Notes under the pieces: generated by a model
What the model was told of the DNA's origin: nothing
Databases searched by the model: none
The model's input: only the letters and a program-made list of their open reading frames with translations
Shown here: positions 17,133-26,460 of the stretch, piece after piece
Layout of the letters: every line of letters begins with the position of its first letter
Numbering within the stretch: the first letter of the stretch is position 1
Program-made: the position numbers and the translations under genes
Source of the DNA: Algoriphagus aestuarii
GTDB taxonomy: Bacteria > Bacteroidota > Bacteroidia > Cytophagales > Cyclobacteriaceae
Assembly: GCA_017051695.1 (NCBI GenBank)
Contig: JAFIDK010000002.1
Location: 496,001-560,000 of the forward strand
Direction of reading: 5' to 3'
DNA length: 64,000 bases

Positions 17133-18719
17133 ATGAAAACCCAATTATCTTCCTTTCACCCTAATCCGGAAAAAAAGACAGCATGGATTGTTGGATCCCT
17201 TTTCTTGGTTTTGTTCTGGGTTTTTGGCTATGATGGAATTACTTTCAGCGATGATGTTTATTACATGCTGGCCGGAAAAAGCTTCTGGCAAGGAACCATG
17301 GAAGTGAATTCTTATCACTTTTCCAGTCGATGGGGAGCCTATGTCCCCTCTGGTTTTTTAGGACATCTATTCGGGTTCAATCCTCATGTGATTGCCGGAT
17401 TTTCAGCTGTTTGTTACCTCCTTAGTCTAGTGCTACTCTACAAAATCTTGCCTTACTCCTGTTCCCCTTGGATATTGGTACTCTGGTTTTGTACACAGGT
17501 CTATTTCATGCATTTTATCACTAAAGTTTACCCTGACGCCCCCTTGGTATTTTGGGTTACTTTAGTCCCTTTTGCTGCAACTTTTCGTCAGCATAGACCA
17601 TTCATGTCTGGAATTATTCTCGTATTGGCACTTTTTGGGGGATTTCTAACCAAGGAAACTATCATCTTTCTGGCTCCATTCCCCATTCTTTTATTTCTCT
17701 GGGACTGGAAAAACAGATCCCTCAATCCCATTTTTTATTACAGTATTTTGGCCACAGGACTTATTTTCAGTTTGCTTTATTTAGGTTATTTCTGGATCCA
17801 ATTTGGAGACCCACTTTACAGAATCACTTCCATTAATGCTGGGCATTATATTTCGGAATTTACCTATGCTGACAAGGGAATTTGGTCGATTCTGAAGCGT
17901 TTGACAATCACACCTTTTATCACCTTCGTGGAACGCGCCTATTGGCCATGGATGGTCTTTGCCATTCCGGGTCTTTATGAAGGATTCAAGTCTAAGAAAG
18001 CTCCTGCTTTTGAGTTTGCATTGGCTTTTCTATTGCTTTTGCTAGGCTTTTGGTTTATGAGTTCCACGCTGGAGTTTTACAATCCTATTTATCTCAATCC
18101 ACGTCATCTGATTATCCTAGTCCCAATTTTAACCTATTTATGTGCATCTGGCTGGGTAAGCTGGCAAAGTTCAACTAATTGGAAATGGACCTTGACAAGT
18201 TTAATACTGACTGGAATTATTTTAGCCTTGGTGAATTCTGATGCGAAACAAACCTTGTTTTTGGCTTTGTTTATACCTGTGATATGGCTAACAAAAGAGA
18301 ATTTTCAGCTCAGTTTTTTGGGGGTAGTCTTAATAATTCCGGTCTTCTATTCTGTGTATTATCAAAAGCAATTAAAACGTTATGATTACCTGCTTACTGA
18401 ACTGAAGGTAATCACAGAAATCCACGATGACCAAACTCCAATTTTCATCAATAACTTTATCGATTTCAGTAAAGAAGTCCTATTGCCTATGGATCCTGCT
18501 TCCCAAAGAAAACTTTTTCCCATTGAGACCTTTGAAGAAATTATTTCCCAAGATCCAGCAAAAATCACAGTAGTTATTTACGGCTATTACCTACATGCTT
18601 ATCCAAAGGAAAGTGAAGACGTTGAAAAGATAAATTCCTGGCTGGAAGACAGTAGCTACGAGCTTGCGGAGGAGCATTCCGAGAACCAGCTTTGGGTAAG
18701 GAAATTCAGAAAAAGGTGA
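17133..18719 (+). CDS. GT-C fold integral membrane glycosyltransferase
   Basis: 528 residues with about eleven transmembrane segments from residue 19 onward and a soluble C-terminal tail (about 420-528). The first extracytoplasmic loop carries the Asp pair (FSDDVYYMLAGKSFW) found in ArnT/PMT-like family-39 enzymes, which use polyprenyl-phosphate sugars. It could decorate lipid A, polysaccharide or proteins; no substrate can be named. The stop codon ends exactly where the convergent Rieske gene stop begins, leaving no intergenic base. The only upstream gene is the RAYT. Confidence 0.8.
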   Translation: MKTQLSSFHPNPEKKTAWIVGSLFLVLFWVFGYDGITFSDDVYYMLAGKSFWQGTMEVNSYHFSSRWGAYVPSGFLGHLFGFNPHVIAGFSAVCYLLSLVLLYKILPYSCSPWILVLWFCTQVYFMHFITKVYPDAPLVFWVTLVPFAATFRQHRPFMSGIILVLALFGGFLTKETIIFLAPFPILLFLWDWKNRSLNPIFYYSILATGLIFSLLYLGYFWIQFGDPLYRITSINAGHYISEFTYADKGIWSILKRLTITPFITFVERAYWPWMVFAIPGLYEGFKSKKAPAFEFALAFLLLLLGFWFMSSTLEFYNPIYLNPRHLIILVPILTYLCASGWVSWQSSTNWKWTLTSLILTGIILALVNSDAKQTLFLALFIPVIWLTKENFQLSFLGVVLIIPVFYSVYYQKQLKRYDYLLTELKVITEIHDDQTPIFINNFIDFSKEVLLPMDPASQRKLFPIETFEEIISQDPAKITVVIYGYYLHAYPKESEDVEKINSWLEDSSYELAEEHSENQLWVRKFRKR

Positions 18720-19226
18720 TTACTTTTTAATGGTTAGAATTTCACCGCTAAGTTCAGTTTCATAGACCTTGAGAGGTGTAGTAGCCGGGCCGGAAACCAC
18801 ATTACCTTGTGCATCAAATTTGGAACCGTGGCAGGAACAATTGTAGGTAGAGTTGGTGAAACTCCAATTCGTATCACAACCTTCGTGCGTGCAGACAGAT
18901 GTCAATGCCACAAAAGATTCTCCTACCTTGGATACCAAAACCTTTGCTGTATTGATCAACAACCAACCTCCGCTGAGTTTAAGTCCAGTTTGAATTTTGA
19001 GATCTACGGTAATGGTATTTCCTGAAACCATGATTCCTGTATTGCCGGAAGCGTCTTTGGGAGGTGTGCCACCGGAGGGAACCGGATTCATATCTGCAGA
19101 GTCTGTACATGCGGTGAAAAATCCCATCCCAAAAACTGAAAGTGCTATTGAAACTCCTGATTTCTCTATAAACTCTCTTCTGGATTTAGTGAGTTTCCCG
19201 GTTTGAAAAGGTGAAAAATTGTCCAT
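18720..19226 (-). CDS. Rieske [2Fe-2S] protein with Tat-type signal
   Basis: 168 residues from the ATG at 19226; an in-frame upstream start at 19250 would add only eight residues. The N-terminus has a twin-arginine motif (KSRREFIEKSG) followed by a hydrophobic stretch and a cysteine (FFTAC) that could also be a lipobox. The Rieske fold has both cluster motifs, CTHEGC and CSCHGSKF, giving two Cys and two His ligands. The protein resembles small stand-alone Rieske proteins, not a bc1 subunit, since no cytochrome b is near. It probably transfers electrons in the periplasm; the partner is unknown. Confidence 0.9.
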   Translation of the reverse strand: MDNFSPFQTGKLTKSRREFIEKSGVSIALSVFGMGFFTACTDSADMNPVPSGGTPPKDASGNTGIMVSGNTITVDLKIQTGLKLSGGWLLINTAKVLVSKVGESFVALTSVCTHEGCDTNWSFTNSTYNCSCHGSKFDAQGNVVSGPATTPLKVYETELSGEILTIKK

Positions 19227-19458
19227 TGTTATGTATAAGTTAGGTTGCATACCTATATACGAGAACGATACCTTTATCAGATCATTACTGTGTTTGTTTT
19301 TCGGGAATTCCTTAAAATCTATGTGATATTTCTAATGATACCAGTAAAAATATCTTTTGTCATAATGGAGAACCGAAATTGATTCAAAAATTAGAGCTAA
19401 ACTTATTTTTTAGCTGATTCTAAATCTTTCCTGCTAGAAATGCGGACATTCATAAAAA

Positions 19459-19956
19459 TTAGAAATGCTTTCGGTTCAGAATCTCTGAAAGTACCACAGC
19501 ATCTTTAACTGATTGTGGGTTTTTCATCAGCTTTGCATAGCGGTTTTCTTTAACTTCCCGCTTTCCATAAGCTTTAAGACCTATATCAGTAAATTCCAAT
19601 TCAGAAATAGGAACTGCCTTTTCAGCCGCTGTTTTGGCTTTTTCATAGGCTCCATCATAATAGGAAATCTCATCATCATCCCGCTTTTCGGATCTTCTCT
19701 GAAAAACCGAATCCGGACGCTTGTATTCTTCTTTGACAGGTTCTGGCTTAGGTGGAATAGGCTGAGCCCTTGGTTTTTGCGGCTGCTGCGCTTCACGAAT
19801 TTCCCGCATCAGGTCTTCAAAAGTTGCTGGGCGCTCCTTTTTCTGCTCCGGTAAATCCCCTGACTGATCAGTTTCCACAGGATTTTTCTTTTTTGTCATT
19901 TGATAAATGAAGTATCCTATGACTGCCACCAGGTAAAGTATGTTTCCTAAATCCAT
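19459..19956 (-). CDS. Membrane-anchored hypothetical protein with Pro/Lys-rich linker
   Basis: 165 residues. A single N-terminal membrane helix (about 4-20, ILYLVAVIGYFIYQM) is followed by a charged, proline-rich linker (about 22-100, QPIPPKPEPVKEE) and a short conserved-looking C-terminal part (ELEFTDIGLKAYG to LSEILNRKHF). It resembles small uncharacterised Bacteroidota proteins; I cannot name a function. It has its own spacer on both sides (208 nt to the Rieske gene). Confidence 0.75.
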   Translation of the reverse strand: MDLGNILYLVAVIGYFIYQMTKKKNPVETDQSGDLPEQKKERPATFEDLMREIREAQQPQKPRAQPIPPKPEPVKEEYKRPDSVFQRRSEKRDDDEISYYDGAYEKAKTAAEKAVPISELEFTDIGLKAYGKREVKENRYAKLMKNPQSVKDAVVLSEILNRKHF

Positions 19957-20125
19957 AGGGGGAAGTTAATTGATTTTTTTTGAAAAGAAGGAAGTTAGAA
20001 GGTTGTTGGATTTGTTGATTAAGGATTCTTCGTTAGACTAAGCGGAGTTGAAATTGATAATTTGTTTTGATAGAATTTAATGTTTGGGATTAGCAAATAG
20101 TAAATTGGTGAAAATCCAACGTTTT

Positions 20126-20208
20126 TCGTCATTGCGAGGAGGCCAGTAAGCCGACGTGGCAATCTTGTAATATATAACTGGATTGCCACGCTGCGCTGGC
20201 AATGACGA
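20126..20208. repeat. MITE-like inverted repeat (CGTCATTGCGAGG family)
   Basis: The outer arms TCGTCATTGC (20126-20135) and GCAATGACGA (20199-20208) are perfectly complementary, and inside them GTGGCAATC pairs with GATTGCCAC. The 83-bp element has the form of a dispersed intergenic repeat known from many bacteria. It contains no gene. It lies in the 444-bp spacer upstream of smc. Confidence 0.6.
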
Positions 20209-20223
20209 TTGAAAAACAAATAA

Positions 20224-20243
20224 TTCGTTGCGTCGCCGCAACG
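20224..20243. repeat. GC-rich hairpin upstream of smc
   Basis: CGTTGCG-TCGC-CGCAACG forms a 7-bp stem with a four-base loop in an otherwise AT-rich spacer. It directly follows the MITE-like element and may be part of a larger composite repeat. No T-tract follows, so it is unlikely to be a terminator. Confidence 0.45.
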
Positions 20244-20343
20244 TGGCGAGAAAATTGCGCAGTGGCGCCATAGCGGGAGTCTTAATCAATTCTTTTTTGA
20301 GAATAAATCTTTATCCTTTTCCTCCTCAAGATCTTCCAAATCC

Positions 20344-20373
20344 TTGGACAATCTGGCAAATGATCTTATTTTG
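20344..20373 (+). promoter_or_regulatory. Probable smc promoter (TTG-N20-TATTTTG)
   Basis: TTG at 20344-20346 and TATTTTG at 20367-20373 are 20 nt apart, close to the Bacteroidota consensus of TTG and TAnnTTTG. Transcription would start about 20 nt ahead of the smc ATG. No Shine-Dalgarno is visible, as is common in this phylum. Confidence 0.35.
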
Positions 20374-20400
20374 TTCCTTATTTCAGATTAACAAAATAGA

Positions 20401-23400
20401 ATGCTGCTCAGTAAGCTGGAGATCAAAGGGTTTAAGAGTTTTGGGGATAAAATGGTGATTCATTTTGACAAAGGAATCACTGGTGTGGTCGGTCCAAATG
20501 GTTGCGGTAAATCCAATGTCGTCGATGCGATCCGCTGGGTTTTGGGTGAACAGAAAACCCGAATGCTCCGCTCGGACAAGATGGAAAATGTGATTTTCAA
20601 TGGGACCAAAAACCGTAAACCATCCAATCTGGCCGAGGTTTCCCTTACTTTCGAAAACACCAAAAACCTCCTTCCTACTGAATACACGCATGTCACCATC
20701 ACCCGTCGCTACTACCGCTCGGGAGAAAGTGAATACCAAATCAATGGAGTCACCTGCCGTCTGAAGGATATCACCAACCTCTTTATGGATACGGGGATCA
20801 ATTCTAACTCCTATGCCATCATCGAACTGAAGATGATCGACGAGTTGCTGAATGACAAAAACAACTCCAGAAGGGATCTTTTCGAAGAGGCAGCAGGTAT
20901 CTCCAAATTCAAAAACCGCAAGAAAGAAACCCTGCGAAAGCTAGAGGATACCGATGGGGATTTGGCAAGAGTGGAAGATCTGCTTTATGAGATCGAGAAA
21001 AACCTGAAGAGTCTGGAGAAGCAGGCAAAGCAGGCTGCCAAATACTTCGAAATCAAGAAGGAATACAAAGTTGCCAGTATCAACCTGGCAAAGAAAAGCA
21101 TAGAAAAATATACCGCTGCTCTACTGGCTACTAACCAGAAGATCCAAGAGGAAAGTGATCGAAAGCTGCAAATCCAAACGCAAATGACAGATCATGAGGC
21201 TTCCCTCAATCAGCTGAAAGCGGACTTGATTACCAAGGAAAAGCTTCTGGCTTCCCGCCAAAAGACACTCAACGATCATGTGAATAAAATCCGAACCTTC
21301 GAGTCGGAAAAGAAAATCAAAAACGAGCGTTTGCGCTTTTTGGAAGACCGTTCGCAAAAGCTCAGAGAACAAATCGATACCGATCGAAAATCCAACGATC
21401 GTGCGGGTTTTTCCATTCGTTCTTTAAAGCATGAGCAAGAATCTGCTGCCAAAATGCTGGCAGAAAAGGAACTGATCGTCGGGGAACTTCGGGATGCCTA
21501 TGAAAGTCAAAAGCAGGTCCATTCGGAGCATCAACTGAAACAAAAGACTTTAACCGCTTCCTTTGAGCAACTCAAGGAAAAGGTCTATCAACTCGGAAAA
21601 GAGCAGGAAATCAAGCAAATCCAGCTTTCTACGCTGAAGCAAGAACTGGAAAGAACTTCTTCCGATGATTCCTCGCAGGAGGCTTCTTTGGTGGATTTTG
21701 AGGAAAAGCTGATCGAATTGAAATCTGAATTGGATACAGCTACCCAAGCTTTCGAAGTAATGAAAGCCAAGCAGGAAGATCTGGATCAAAAGATCGAGGA
21801 GACCAATCGCGTGATTGAAATGATCCGCGAGGAACTCACCACTTCTTCCCGTAAGCTTGACTCCAAACAAAACGAATTCAATCTCACCAAGTCACTTGTA
21901 GAGAATCTGGAAGGTTTCCCAGAAGCCATCAAATTCCTGAAGAAAAACAACTCCTGGGGCAAGGATGTGCCACTCCTATCCGATCTGTTGACTACGGATG
22001 AAAAATACCGGGTAACGATCGAGAACTTTCTGGAGGGTTATATGAATTATTATGTGGTGGAGACTGAACTGCAGGCCATTACTGCGATCAACCTGCTTTC
22101 TGATACCGCCCGAGGCAAAGCCAATTTCTTCGTACTGGAGCATTTTGAGCGCTTTAAACCTTCTCAGACCAAGCTCTTTTCCAATGCCATTGCTGCTACG
22201 GAAATCATCGAATTTGATGTGAAATATTCCCGTCTGATCAACTTTATCCTGGACAATGTCTACATCGTTCAGGGAGATCATAAGGACTTTCCGCAGGATA
22301 ATGAAGTCATCTTCATTTCGGAAAGTGGCAAATTCACCAAGCGTAAATTCAGCCTTTCCGGAGGTTCTGTGGGGCTTTTCGAAGGAAAAAGAATCGGTAG
22401 AGCTAAGAATCTTGAAAAGCTTGATAAGGAAATCAAAGACCTGAATAAGAAGGTTTCTGCAACCCGAAACAACCTGGATCAGAAGCTTTCGGATCTGATG
22501 AAGCTGAAGGAAGTCAGCTATAAGAAGGCTTTGGAAGAAAGTCAAAAACAGATCAATGAGATCAACCAGAACTATGTTTCTGTTCGCACGAAAAAGGAAC
22601 AACTGGCTGAACTTCTCAGCAGTAATGCCAACAAGCGGGAGGATATTTTAGATAGAATAGCGAGTTTGGAGGAAAGTCTGACTGAGATTCAACCGAGACT
22701 TTTTGAAGAGAAAGCAGAATACGAATCCGCTCACGAAGATTTGGAAGTACTTAATGAAACTTTGGAAGAGGAATCTGCCAAGCTTTCTGAAAAGTCCCAG
22801 GCTTTCAACCAGGAAAATATCCTGTACCATCAGCAACTCAATCGGGTCAACAGCCTGGATCAGGAGATTGAGTTCAAGCAAAATGCCTATGAGAGTTCGA
22901 AGGAAAGAATCGAGAAATCTCAGGCCGAACTCAGCAATCTAGATACAGAAATTAAATCCTTGCTGGAAAACAACGAGGTCAAAGACGATGAACTGATCGA
23001 GTTGTATGCAGAAAAAGAGGGCATAGAAAAGGGCGTACAGGAAGCGGAGAAAGAATATTATTCATCCCGTGGATTGATCGATGAAACAGATCAAAAGATC
23101 CGAAGCCTGCAGAAGAGCAAGGAAATGCATGATGAACTCTTGCATGAACTGCAAAACAGCATCAACGAGACCAAGTTGAAAATGACTGGGATGAAGGAAC
23201 GTCTCTCAGTGGAATTCGAATTGGATCTGGATCAGCTGATGGAGGAAAATCCAAATCTGGACGAGGAGTTTCAGGACTTCAAAGAGGATGATTTGCGGGA
23301 GTTGGTTCGCAAGCAAAAAGATAAATTGGAGAAAATCGGACCGATCAACCCGATGGCCATGGAGGCTTATGATGAGATCAAGGTACGTTATGATTTTATC

Positions 23401-23940
23401 ACCACACAAAAAGACGATTTGATCAAAGCAAAGGAATCCTTGCTAAGTACGATCAAAGAAATCGATCAGGTGGCCAAAGATACCTTCTTGGAAGCTTTTG
23501 CGAAGATCAAGGAGAACTTTATCAAGGTCTTCCGTTCCCTCTTTACTGAGCAGGATGATTGCGATCTGACCTTGGTGGATCCTGATAATCCGTTGGAATC
23601 TGCCATCGAGATTATGGCTAAGCCAAAGGGCAAGCGACCATTGACGATCAATCAGCTTTCCGGAGGGGAAAAGACATTGACCGCCACTTCCCTACTCTTT
23701 TCGATCTACCTGCTGAAACCTGCACCTTTCTGTATTTTTGATGAGGTGGATGCGCCGCTGGATGATGCCAATATTGATAAGTTCAACCAGATTATCCAGC
23801 GCTTTAGCGGAGAGTCCCAGTTTATTATTGTCACCCATAATAAGCGGACCATGGCCAGCACAGATATTATCTATGGTATCACCATGATCGAAGCGGGTGT
23901 TTCTAGAGTGGTGCCAGTGGATTTAAGGGAGTTGGCTTAA
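20401..23940 (+). CDS. smc: Chromosome segregation protein SMC
   Basis: 1179 residues, full length for bacterial SMC. Walker A is GPNGCGKSN (31-39). A long coiled coil leads to the flexible hinge (about 510-660, ending near ISESGKFTKRKFSLSGGSVG), then a second coiled coil returns to the C-terminal ATPase half with the ABC signature QLSGGEKT (about 1085-1092) and Walker B FCIFDEVD (about 1110). It compacts and segregates the chromosome with ScpA/ScpB, which are not encoded here. The last 90 nt (from the ATG at 23851) have a second, synonymously diverged copy at 26902-26991. A REP element begins 12 nt after the stop. Confidence 0.98.
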   Translation: MLLSKLEIKGFKSFGDKMVIHFDKGITGVVGPNGCGKSNVVDAIRWVLGEQKTRMLRSDKMENVIFNGTKNRKPSNLAEVSLTFENTKNLLPTEYTHVTITRRYYRSGESEYQINGVTCRLKDITNLFMDTGINSNSYAIIELKMIDELLNDKNNSRRDLFEEAAGISKFKNRKKETLRKLEDTDGDLARVEDLLYEIEKNLKSLEKQAKQAAKYFEIKKEYKVASINLAKKSIEKYTAALLATNQKIQEESDRKLQIQTQMTDHEASLNQLKADLITKEKLLASRQKTLNDHVNKIRTFESEKKIKNERLRFLEDRSQKLREQIDTDRKSNDRAGFSIRSLKHEQESAAKMLAEKELIVGELRDAYESQKQVHSEHQLKQKTLTASFEQLKEKVYQLGKEQEIKQIQLSTLKQELERTSSDDSSQEASLVDFEEKLIELKSELDTATQAFEVMKAKQEDLDQKIEETNRVIEMIREELTTSSRKLDSKQNEFNLTKSLVENLEGFPEAIKFLKKNNSWGKDVPLLSDLLTTDEKYRVTIENFLEGYMNYYVVETELQAITAINLLSDTARGKANFFVLEHFERFKPSQTKLFSNAIAATEIIEFDVKYSRLINFILDNVYIVQGDHKDFPQDNEVIFISESGKFTKRKFSLSGGSVGLFEGKRIGRAKNLEKLDKEIKDLNKKVSATRNNLDQKLSDLMKLKEVSYKKALEESQKQINEINQNYVSVRTKKEQLAELLSSNANKREDILDRIASLEESLTEIQPRLFEEKAEYESAHEDLEVLNETLEEESAKLSEKSQAFNQENILYHQQLNRVNSLDQEIEFKQNAYESSKERIEKSQAELSNLDTEIKSLLENNEVKDDELIELYAEKEGIEKGVQEAEKEYYSSRGLIDETDQKIRSLQKSKEMHDELLHELQNSINETKLKMTGMKERLSVEFELDLDQLMEENPNLDEEFQDFKEDDLRELVRKQKDKLEKIGPINPMAMEAYDEIKVRYDFITTQKDDLIKAKESLLSTIKEIDQVAKDTFLEAFAKIKENFIKVFRSLFTEQDDCDLTLVDPDNPLESAIEIMAKPKGKRPLTINQLSGGEKTLTATSLLFSIYLLKPAPFCIFDEVDAPLDDANIDKFNQIIQRFSGESQFIIVTHNKRTMASTDIIYGITMIEAGVSRVVPVDLRELA

Positions 23941-23952
23941 GGAAATAGAATT

Positions 23953-24607
23953 GGGCTAAAGCCCTTTGTATCTCTTCGAATCCTATTTTCCTCCAGCTAA
24001 AGCAGGAGGCAATTCAATAATTATACATTTGAGTAGAAATACAATTTTAGCCGATTTCTTCAATAATTTATTTTTCAAGAAATTGAATAGGAATGTGGCT
24101 TTACCTCATTCAATAAAAGTTAGATCAATATTGAAGATCGGCTTTAGCCCAATTGTTTTCAACTAAATGCCTCCAGCTAAAGCAGGAGGCAATTCAATAA
24201 TTATACATTTGAATAGAAATACAATTTTAGCCGATTTCTTCAATAATTTATTTTTCCAGAAATTGAATAGGAATGTGGCTTTAGCCCATTCAGTTAGGAT
24301 ATTACGAATACAAAAAGGGGCTTTAGCCTAATAATTTTCAGCTATAATAGAAGGCATTTCAATCAGCTATTTATTTGAATAGGAATGTGGCTTTAGCCCA
24401 TTCTATAAGAATTAAATCAATATTTTAGAGTGGCTTTAGCCCAATTGTTTTCTAATAAAGCAGAGAATATTCAATGGGATTTTATTGAAAATAGAAATGT
24501 GGTTTCAGACCGTTCCATTTAGAATTATATTTTAAATAAATTGATTAGGAATGTGGCTTTAGCCCATTCCAATAAGATGTACCGATTGCAAAATGGGCTT
24601 TAGCCCA
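23953..24607. repeat. REP array between smc and the second RAYT, with a 180-bp tandem duplication
   Basis: The spacer holds many copies of a core like AGGAATGTGGCTTTAGCCCATTC and palindromes GGGCTAAAGCCC or GGGCTTTAGCCC. A block starting with the palindromic CCTCCAGC-TAAA-GCAGGAGG at 23990 repeats at 24170, 180 bp later, with only a few differences over about 125 bp. The first palindrome (23953-23964) is 12 nt after the smc stop. No coding frame is convincing. Confidence 0.85.
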
Positions 24608-24634
24608 AATTCTTTTCTCTTAAATTTTTCAATT

Positions 24635-25081
24635 ATGGCATTTGTAAAAGTTTACATTCACCTCGTTTGGTGCACCAAAAACCGTTTACCTCAATTAGAT
24701 TCCAAAGAACTTAGACTAAAGGTTTGGAATCATATCCGAGAAAATGCAAACCTCAAAGGGATATTCGTGGATTTCATCAATGGTTATTCCGATCACTGCC
24801 ATTGTCTGATATCCTTGGGGATTGATCAAACAATACAAAAGACAGTTCAGCTTTTAAAAGGAGAATCCTCATTTTGGATCAACAAAAACAAGTTGACGAA
24901 GGAGAAATTTGAATGGCAAGATGAATATTTTGCGGTTTCAGTATCAGAATCTCAGTTAAATAAGGTCCGAGAATATATCAAAAACCAAGAAGATCATCAT
25001 CGAAAAAAATCTTTTCAGGAGGAATATGAGGAGTTTATAGTAAAATTTGGTTTTCAGAAGTTATCCGATGAATTGGGCTAA
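24635..25081 (+). CDS. REP-associated Y1 transposase (second copy, RAYT)
   Basis: 148 residues from the ATG at 24635; an upstream in-frame ATG at 24593 lies within a REP palindrome and is rejected. The HUH motif is DHCHCLIS and the catalytic Tyr is in REYIKNQEDHH; WQDEYFAVSVSESQ is the characteristic central motif. The frame is intact. REP palindromes border it closely: TGGGCT-TT-AGCCCA at 24594-24607 and GGGCTAAAGCCC at 25075-25086, and the stop codon TAA is the centre of the latter. REP copies on both sides and at 32.3 kb fit a RAYT acting on this family. Confidence 0.9.
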   Translation: MAFVKVYIHLVWCTKNRLPQLDSKELRLKVWNHIRENANLKGIFVDFINGYSDHCHCLISLGIDQTIQKTVQLLKGESSFWINKNKLTKEKFEWQDEYFAVSVSESQLNKVREYIKNQEDHHRKKSFQEEYEEFIVKFGFQKLSDELG

Positions 25082-25450
25082 AGCCCTTTGTATTTCTTAG
25101 ATTCCTATTTGCCTCCAGCTAAAGCAGGAGGCAATTCAATCAGTCAACATTTGAATAGGAATACGGCTTACGCAAATGCAATTTGAATTAAATCAAAATT
25201 TTAGAGTGGCTTTAGATTAGTTATTTTCAGCTATAATAGATAGTAATTCAATCAGGTATGATTTGAATAGGAATGCGGCTTTAGCCCATTCTATTAAAAT
25301 ATTACGAATACAAATGGGGCTTCAGCCCAATAGTTTTCAGCTATTTCAATCCAGTCCAATTGAAAAGAAACGGGACTTCAGCCCGTTCCTTCTAGAATTA
25401 TTTTCATGAAATTGAATAGGAATGTGGCTTTAGCCCATTCCATTAATCCA
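25075..25450. repeat. REP array downstream of the second RAYT
   Basis: It begins with GGGCTAAAGCCC over the RAYT stop codon, then CCTCCAGCTAAAGCAGGAGG at 25112-25131, followed by several degenerate units of the form AATAGGAATGnGGCTTTAGCCC. The first 85 bases match the sequence right after smc (23951-24035), so the flanks of smc and of the RAYT share one repeat unit. Last unit ends about 20 nt before the convergent NmrA-like gene. Confidence 0.85.
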
Positions 25451-25471
25451 AATTATTTCCTCTTTTTGGTT

Positions 25472-26422
25472 TTAATCAATCGGAATGCTTGAAGCATTTA
25501 CAGCAAGCCATTCGTCGAAGTTTTGCAACTCTGGATTCAACTCCTTTGACACTTTTTCGCTACGAACCGCGTTAAAATCCTCATTAAAATCTCTTTTAAA
25601 CTGGAACATATTGCCCAAGTCATCAGCTCCTGGGAAGCCAAAGCTGCGATAGGTATCTGGACTTACATTATTATAAATCACATTGATATTCAAAGCTTTT
25701 GAAAGTTTTGCAGCCATCTCACCGCCACTTAACTTCTCCCCTACAATACCGATTATTTCGCCAACAGATCCATTGCCATTTTTGAAAATACCATAGGCAC
25801 ATTTGCCAATATCTTCAGCGCCCATACCGCATAGCTTTTTATCATCCAATGGGAAAGCGATGTAATAGTTTCCATCCTCTCCTTTTTGCGGTCCCATTCC
25901 GAAATGGATAAAATTATCCCAGAAGAAAGATGTTCTTAGTAAAGTAACGGGCAAGCCGGCATCTACCAGGAGTTTATCCGCAGCACCTTTTCCATCAAAA
26001 TGTGGCACTTTGTATTTGCCTTGTAGCGTAGGCATTCTGTCGTCATCTAAAGGCACCCAGTTTCTGGTATCTTCCAGCGTTGACCAAATCACATGCTTCA
26101 AATTAGCTTCCTTGGCTGCTTTGGCGAAATCAGCTACTTCTTGATATTCCTTTTCGGCTGAAAAATGTTCCCAGAAAAAAGTAACAAAGAAGGCTCCATA
26201 AGCTCCTTCAACCGCCTTTTTAATGCTCGCAGCATCATCAATATCTGCTTCAACTATTTCGGCCCCTAATTGTGACAAAGCTTTTGCTTTGTCAGAATCG
26301 GCATTTCTGGTAACTGCTCTAACTTTAAATTCTGAGTTGGGATCGGATAAAATAGCTCTTGCAAGCCCTCCGCCCTGTGCTCCTGTGGCACCAAATACTG
26401 CAATGATTTTAGATTTTCCCAT
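25472..26422 (-). CDS. NmrA-like NAD(P)-binding protein
   Basis: 316 residues. The N-terminal Rossmann motif is VFGATGAQGGGLARAIL (GxxGxxG type, about 9-25), followed by a dinucleotide-selecting basic residue (VRAVTRNADSDKAKA). The rest matches NmrA/HSCARG-like atypical short-chain dehydrogenases (ADIDDAASIKKAVEGAYGAFFVT), which often sense the redox state and lack the catalytic Tyr-Lys pair. The gene is monocistronic between the REP array and a 480-bp spacer. Start: the ATG at 26422 is the only one that keeps the Rossmann strand intact. Substrate unknown. Confidence 0.88.
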   Translation of the reverse strand: MGKSKIIAVFGATGAQGGGLARAILSDPNSEFKVRAVTRNADSDKAKALSQLGAEIVEADIDDAASIKKAVEGAYGAFFVTFFWEHFSAEKEYQEVADFAKAAKEANLKHVIWSTLEDTRNWVPLDDDRMPTLQGKYKVPHFDGKGAADKLLVDAGLPVTLLRTSFFWDNFIHFGMGPQKGEDGNYYIAFPLDDKKLCGMGAEDIGKCAYGIFKNGNGSVGEIIGIVGEKLSGGEMAAKLSKALNINVIYNNVSPDTYRSFGFPGADDLGNMFQFKRDFNEDFNAVRSEKVSKELNPELQNFDEWLAVNASSIPID

Positions 26423-26445
26423 GGTTAAATTTTAATTGTTTTTAT

Positions 26446-26460
26446 CCTAAAAAATTTAGG
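26446..26460. promoter_or_regulatory. Palindrome CCTAAA-AAA-TTTAGG upstream of the NmrA-like gene
   Basis: Perfect 6-bp arms with a 3-nt spacer, 24 nt ahead of the NmrA-like start. It could be an operator or a hairpin in the leader. The remaining spacer (26461-26901) shows no convincing gene: an AT-rich frame at 26463-26756 starts with TTG and reads like random sequence. Confidence 0.3.

Noticed and set aside
23941-25471. An insertion sequence with classical terminal inverted repeats and target duplications
   Set aside because: The only enzyme is a Y1-type RAYT, which does not use such ends; no direct target repeats were seen.
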